NCBI GenBank assembly: GCA_963797835.1
Contig: CAWCRN010000026.1
Location: 372,001 to 436,000 of the forward strand
From: JBDTSW01 sp963797835
Lineage (GTDB): Bacteria; Actinomycetota; Thermoleophilia; Solirubrobacterales; 70-9
DNA: 64,000 bases
Direction: 5' to 3'
Below, in pieces: positions 61,113-64,000 of this stretch (position 1 is its first letter; each line of letters starts with the position of its first letter). Below the pieces are notes generated by a model that worked only from the letters and a program-made list of their open reading frames with translations, did not search any database and had not been told where the DNA came from. The position numbers and the translations under genes were made by a program.

Positions 61113-62797
61113 AGCCGCTGGCGCAGGACTGGTCGCTGAACGGCTTCGGCACGCCCACCGCGGTCTTCCTGCTCTACGTCGTCAAGCTCGTCATCTTCTC
61201 GCTCGGCGGCCTCGCGCTGATCGGTGCGACCACCCCGGGCCTGGGCGGGCTCGGCGACTTCGGAGACTGGTGGACCGAGCCCATCGTCTTCCAGAAGGTC
61301 GTGGTCTGGCTGATGCTGTGGGAGATCGTCGGCCTCGGATGCGGCTCGATGCCGCTCACGTTCCGCTTCCTGCCTCCGATCGGCAGCATCACCTACTGGC
61401 TGCGCCCCGGGACCGTGCGCCTGCCGCCGTGGCCCGGCAAGGTCCCGCTGACGGCGGGCAACACGCGCACGATCTCCGACGTCGGCCTCTACGCCGCCGT
61501 GCTCGCCACCCTCGTATACCTCCTCTTCAGCGACGGCGAGCCCGCCGCGGGAACCGTCGCCGGGCGGCTCGACCCGACGGCGGTCGCGATCCTGCTCGGG
61601 CTGCTCGCCCTCCTGGGCCTCCGCGACAAGGTCGCGTTCCTGGCGTCGCGGGCCGAGGTCTACGGGCCGCTCCTGATCATCTTCCTGTTCCCGCTCGAGA
61701 GCCTGTTCGTCGGCGCCCAGCTCGTGTTCCTGTGCATCTGGCTCGGCGCGGCCAGCTCGAAGCTCAACCGCCACTTCCCGTTCGTGGTCTCGGTGATGAT
61801 CTCCAACACCCCCTGGAACCGCTCGCGCAGGATGAAGGGGCAGCTGTACCGGAGCCAGGAGGACCTGCGTCCCTCGTGGCGGGCGCAGCTCGCGGCGCAC
61901 GCGGGCACCGTCACCGAGTTCACGCTGCCGCTGCTCCTGTTCTTCACCGCGGAGGGCACCCTCGGCACCATCGCGGTGATCGGGATGATCCTCTTCCACA
62001 TCCACATCACCTCGACCTTCCCGCTCGCGGTGCCGCTGGAGTGGAACCTGTTCATGATCTTCGGGATCCTTTGGCTGTTCGGCGAGTACGGCGACGTGCC
62101 GCTCTCCACGCTCGACCCGGTGCTGCTGGTGATCCTGCTCGCGACCAGCGTGCTGATCCCGGTGATCGGCAACTTCCGTCCCGACCTCGTCTCGTTCCTT
62201 CCCGCGATGCGCTACTACGCCGGCAACTGGGCCACCAGCGTCTGGTGCTTCCGCAAGGACACCGGCGCCGAGGACAAGCTCGACACCAGGATCAAGAAGT
62301 CGGCGCCGATCGTGATCAAGCAGCTAGAGCGCCTCTACGGGCGAGAGATGGCCGAGTACATGCTCAACAAGGGCCTCGCGTTCCGGGCGATGCACTCGCA
62401 CGGGCGGGCGCTGAACGGGCTCTTGCCGCGCGCGGTCGACGATGTCGAGGCGTACGACGTGCGCGAGGGAGAGCTGATCTCCAACGTCGTCAACGGCTGG
62501 AACTTCGGCGACGGCCATCTGCACGACCTCCAGCTGATCGAGGCCATCCAGGAGCGCTGCGGCTTCGAGCCCGGCGAGGTTCGCGTGATAACGCTCGAGT
62601 CCCAGCCCGCTCACGTTCAGCGCCAGCACTACGCGATCTACGACGCCGCGACCGGGCTGGTCGAGGAGGGCTGGGTGAACGTCCGCGACATGGTCGAGCG
62701 GGGCCCGTGGTTGGAAGGCTCGTGGGACTTCCCGGTCGAGGTGACCGGCGGCACGGGCGAGGCGCGATCGCCCGCGGCGGCCGCGCCGGCAGGGTGA
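61037..62797 (+). CDS. DUF3556 transmembrane protein
   Basis: Large membrane protein of 586 aa. The family opening GFLTPTPPPVDLDEWREKP and the segments VKLVIFSLGGLALIG, RFLPPIGSITYWLRPG, GRALNGLLPRAV and GWNFGDGHLHDLQLIEAIQERCGFEPG are present. About nine helices lie in the first 360 residues, followed by a soluble C-terminal domain. Known mainly from mycobacteria and relatives, with unknown function. Its stop overlaps the oxidoreductase start (GTGA), so the two probably act on the same lipid or quinone-like substrate (inference). Confidence 0.85.
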   Translation: MGFLTPTPPPVDLDEWREKPHLERIKPLAQDWSLNGFGTPTAVFLLYVVKLVIFSLGGLALIGATTPGLGGLGDFGDWWTEPIVFQKVVVWLMLWEIVGLGCGSMPLTFRFLPPIGSITYWLRPGTVRLPPWPGKVPLTAGNTRTISDVGLYAAVLATLVYLLFSDGEPAAGTVAGRLDPTAVAILLGLLALLGLRDKVAFLASRAEVYGPLLIIFLFPLESLFVGAQLVFLCIWLGAASSKLNRHFPFVVSVMISNTPWNRSRRMKGQLYRSQEDLRPSWRAQLAAHAGTVTEFTLPLLLFFTAEGTLGTIAVIGMILFHIHITSTFPLAVPLEWNLFMIFGILWLFGEYGDVPLSTLDPVLLVILLATSVLIPVIGNFRPDLVSFLPAMRYYAGNWATSVWCFRKDTGAEDKLDTRIKKSAPIVIKQLERLYGREMAEYMLNKGLAFRAMHSHGRALNGLLPRAVDDVEAYDVREGELISNVVNGWNFGDGHLHDLQLIEAIQERCGFEPGEVRVITLESQPAHVQRQHYAIYDAATGLVEEGWVNVRDMVERGPWLEGSWDFPVEVTGGTGEARSPAAAAPAG

Positions 62798-64000
62798 GCG
62801 AAGCCATCGTCGTCGGCGCCGGCCCCAACGGGCTGGCGTGCGCGGCGGCCCTGGCGGCCCGCGGCGTGCGGGTGACGGTGATCGAGACCGCCGACACGAT
62901 CGGCGGCGGCGCCCGGACCAGCGAGCTGACGCTGCCCGGCGTCCTTCACGACGACTGCTCCGCGGTGCACGCGATGGCCGTCGGCTCCCAGGCTCTGCTG
63001 GAGCACGACCTCGCCCGCCACGGCCTCGAGTGGTGCTGGCCCGAGGTCGATCTCGCGCACCCGCTCGACGACGGCTCCGCCGGGGTGATGGTGCGCTCGA
63101 TCGAGGACACCGCCGCCGGGCTCGGCGATGATGGGCGCGCCTGGAGGGGGGTGTTCGGCTCGCCGTCGGCCTCCTTCGGCGTTCTGGGGGAGGACATCAT
63201 GCGTCCGGTCCTACACCTGCCGCGCCACCCGCTGCGGCTGACCCGCTTCGGGATCCCGGCGGCGATGCCCGCGACCGTGCTCGCGCGGCGCTTCAAGGGC
63301 GAGCCGGCGCGCGCACTGTTCGGCGGTGTCGCCGCGCACGCGTTCAGCCCGCTCACGAGGCCGATGAGCTCGTCGGTCGGGATGGCGCTGATCTGCTCCT
63401 GCCACCACTACGGGTGGCCCGTCGCGCGCGGGGGCTCGCAGGCGATCCCGGACGCCCTCGCGGCCGTCGTCCGTGAGAACGGCGGCACGATCGAGACCGG
63501 GCGCACGGTCACGTCACTCGCCGAGCTCCCGGAGGCCGACGCGGTGGTGCTCGACCTGGCGCCTGGGGCGGTCGCCGACCTCGCCGGCGATCGGCTCCCG
63601 GGGCGGGTCGCCCGCGCCTACCGCGCCTACCGCCACGGGCCCGGGGCGTTCAAGGTCGACCTTGCGGTTGAGGGCGGCGTGCCATGGACCGCGGAGCCCG
63701 CCCGCCGCGCGGGCACCGTGCACGCCGTCGGCTCGTTCGAGGAGGTCGTCGTGGCGGAGCGCGAGACCAACGCCGGACGGATGCCGGAGCGCCCGTTCGT
63801 GCTGGTCGGCCAGCAGTATCTTGCCGACCCCTCGCGCTCCGCGGGCGACGTCCACCCGGTCTGGGCCTACGCGCACGTGCCCAGCGGCTTCGACGGCGAC
63901 GCGAGCGACGTCGTGATCGATCAGATGGAGCGCTTCGCTCCCGGGCTGCGCGACCGCATCGTGGGCCGGTTCGTCCGCTCGCCCAGTGACTTCGAGGCCT
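62794..64000 (+). CDS. Phytoene-dehydrogenase-like NAD(P)/FAD oxidoreductase (3' end outside window)
   Basis: N-terminal 402 codons of a flavoprotein related to CrtI/phytoene desaturases: IVVGAGPNGLACAAALAARGVRVTVIE, TIGGGARTSELTLPGVLHDDCSAVH, then HAFSPLTRPMSSSVGMAL and GGSQAIPDALAAVVRENGG. The second dinucleotide contact is RTVTSLAELPEADAVVLDLAP. GTG 62794 overlaps the DUF3556 stop. No phytoene synthase is nearby, so a carotenoid role is not supported. The family also includes many actinobacterial lipid oxidoreductases. Confidence 0.9.
   Translation, partial: MSEAIVVGAGPNGLACAAALAARGVRVTVIETADTIGGGARTSELTLPGVLHDDCSAVHAMAVGSQALLEHDLARHGLEWCWPEVDLAHPLDDGSAGVMVRSIEDTAAGLGDDGRAWRGVFGSPSASFGVLGEDIMRPVLHLPRHPLRLTRFGIPAAMPATVLARRFKGEPARALFGGVAAHAFSPLTRPMSSSVGMALICSCHHYGWPVARGGSQAIPDALAAVVRENGGTIETGRTVTSLAELPEADAVVLDLAPGAVADLAGDRLPGRVARAYRAYRHGPGAFKVDLAVEGGVPWTAEPARRAGTVHAVGSFEEVVVAERETNAGRMPERPFVLVGQQYLADPSRSAGDVHPVWAYAHVPSGFDGDASDVVIDQMERFAPGLRDRIVGRFVRSPSDFEA

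Overview
The window is very GC-rich, gene-dense DNA from what looks like an actinobacterium, most likely class Thermoleophilia (Solirubrobacterales-like). This rests on the mix of genes (InhA-type FabI in an operonic FAS-II cluster, RskA-type anti-sigma factor, BTAD/WD40 regulator, AbiEi-DUF559 protein, DUF3556 protein). It also rests on many start codons lying 6-8 nt after a TANNNT -10 box, which implies leaderless mRNAs. The taxonomic call is inference. Many genes, including housekeeping ones (ettA, tadA), carry single-base indels in G/C runs. These look like consensus or assembly errors rather than decay. They are densest in bases 1-2700 and 46600-49500, and the 9.7-32 kb stretch is clean.

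Layout. 1-9.6 kb: MFS transporter tail, two ABC-2 export pairs, an ECF sigma/anti-sigma pair divergent from a secreted two-repeat protein, a PAP2/Aur1-like membrane protein and ettA. 9.7-15.4 kb: acyl-CoA dehydrogenase, metallo-beta-lactamase hydrolase, RidA plus threonine dehydratase, and a GAF kinase/LuxR-type regulator pair. 15.5-23.1 kb: a nine-gene, mostly overlapping fatty-acid synthesis operon (fabD-fabH-fabG-acpP-fabF-carboxyltransferase-SGNH hydrolase-MaoC-fabI). It is followed by a second PAP2/Aur1-like gene and pgsA, so acyl-chain and phospholipid headgroup synthesis are contiguous. 25-30.5 kb: DEAD-box helicase, cupin, YbhN-like membrane protein, 5'-3' exonuclease, protein kinase. 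30.5-34.2 kb: an OmpR-type two-component system embedded among three low-complexity exported proteins. Two of them carry identical CTCA boxes with 11-bp period upstream. 34.3-46.3 kb: desaturase, PAS/zinc-ribbon protein, an AbiEi-DUF559 gene bracketed by two 41-bp hairpin repeats, cyclophilin, S15 peptidase, phosphotriesterase-like enzyme, UspA, TadA, TMEM175-like channel, GST, tRNA-Ser(GGA), TrpB2, YtoQ and two tiny membrane proteins.

46.4-52.7 kb is the most notable part. A complete tRNA-Ser(CGA) gene is followed 6.2 kb later by an exact 65-bp copy of its 3' half, marking an integrated island with no integrase in it. The island encodes only a small exported, membrane-anchored protein and a giant regulator. 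The regulator combines a SARP DNA-binding/BTAD domain, two STAND-type NTPase modules, a membrane segment and about 12 WD40 repeats. A perfect 11-bp tandem repeat, the geometry used by SARP regulators, lies in the promoter region of the exported protein.

53-64 kb: a tandem triplet of SnoaL-like genes with the relic start of a fourth copy, an exported triple-repeat protein, GNAT, an AlkZ-like winged-helix protein, a flavin monooxygenase/TetR pair around a clear operator, an HxlR regulator/DUF899 pair around twin operators, and a DUF3556 membrane protein translationally coupled to a phytoene-dehydrogenase-like oxidoreductase that runs off the window. No rRNA, CRISPR array, transposase or integrase was seen.
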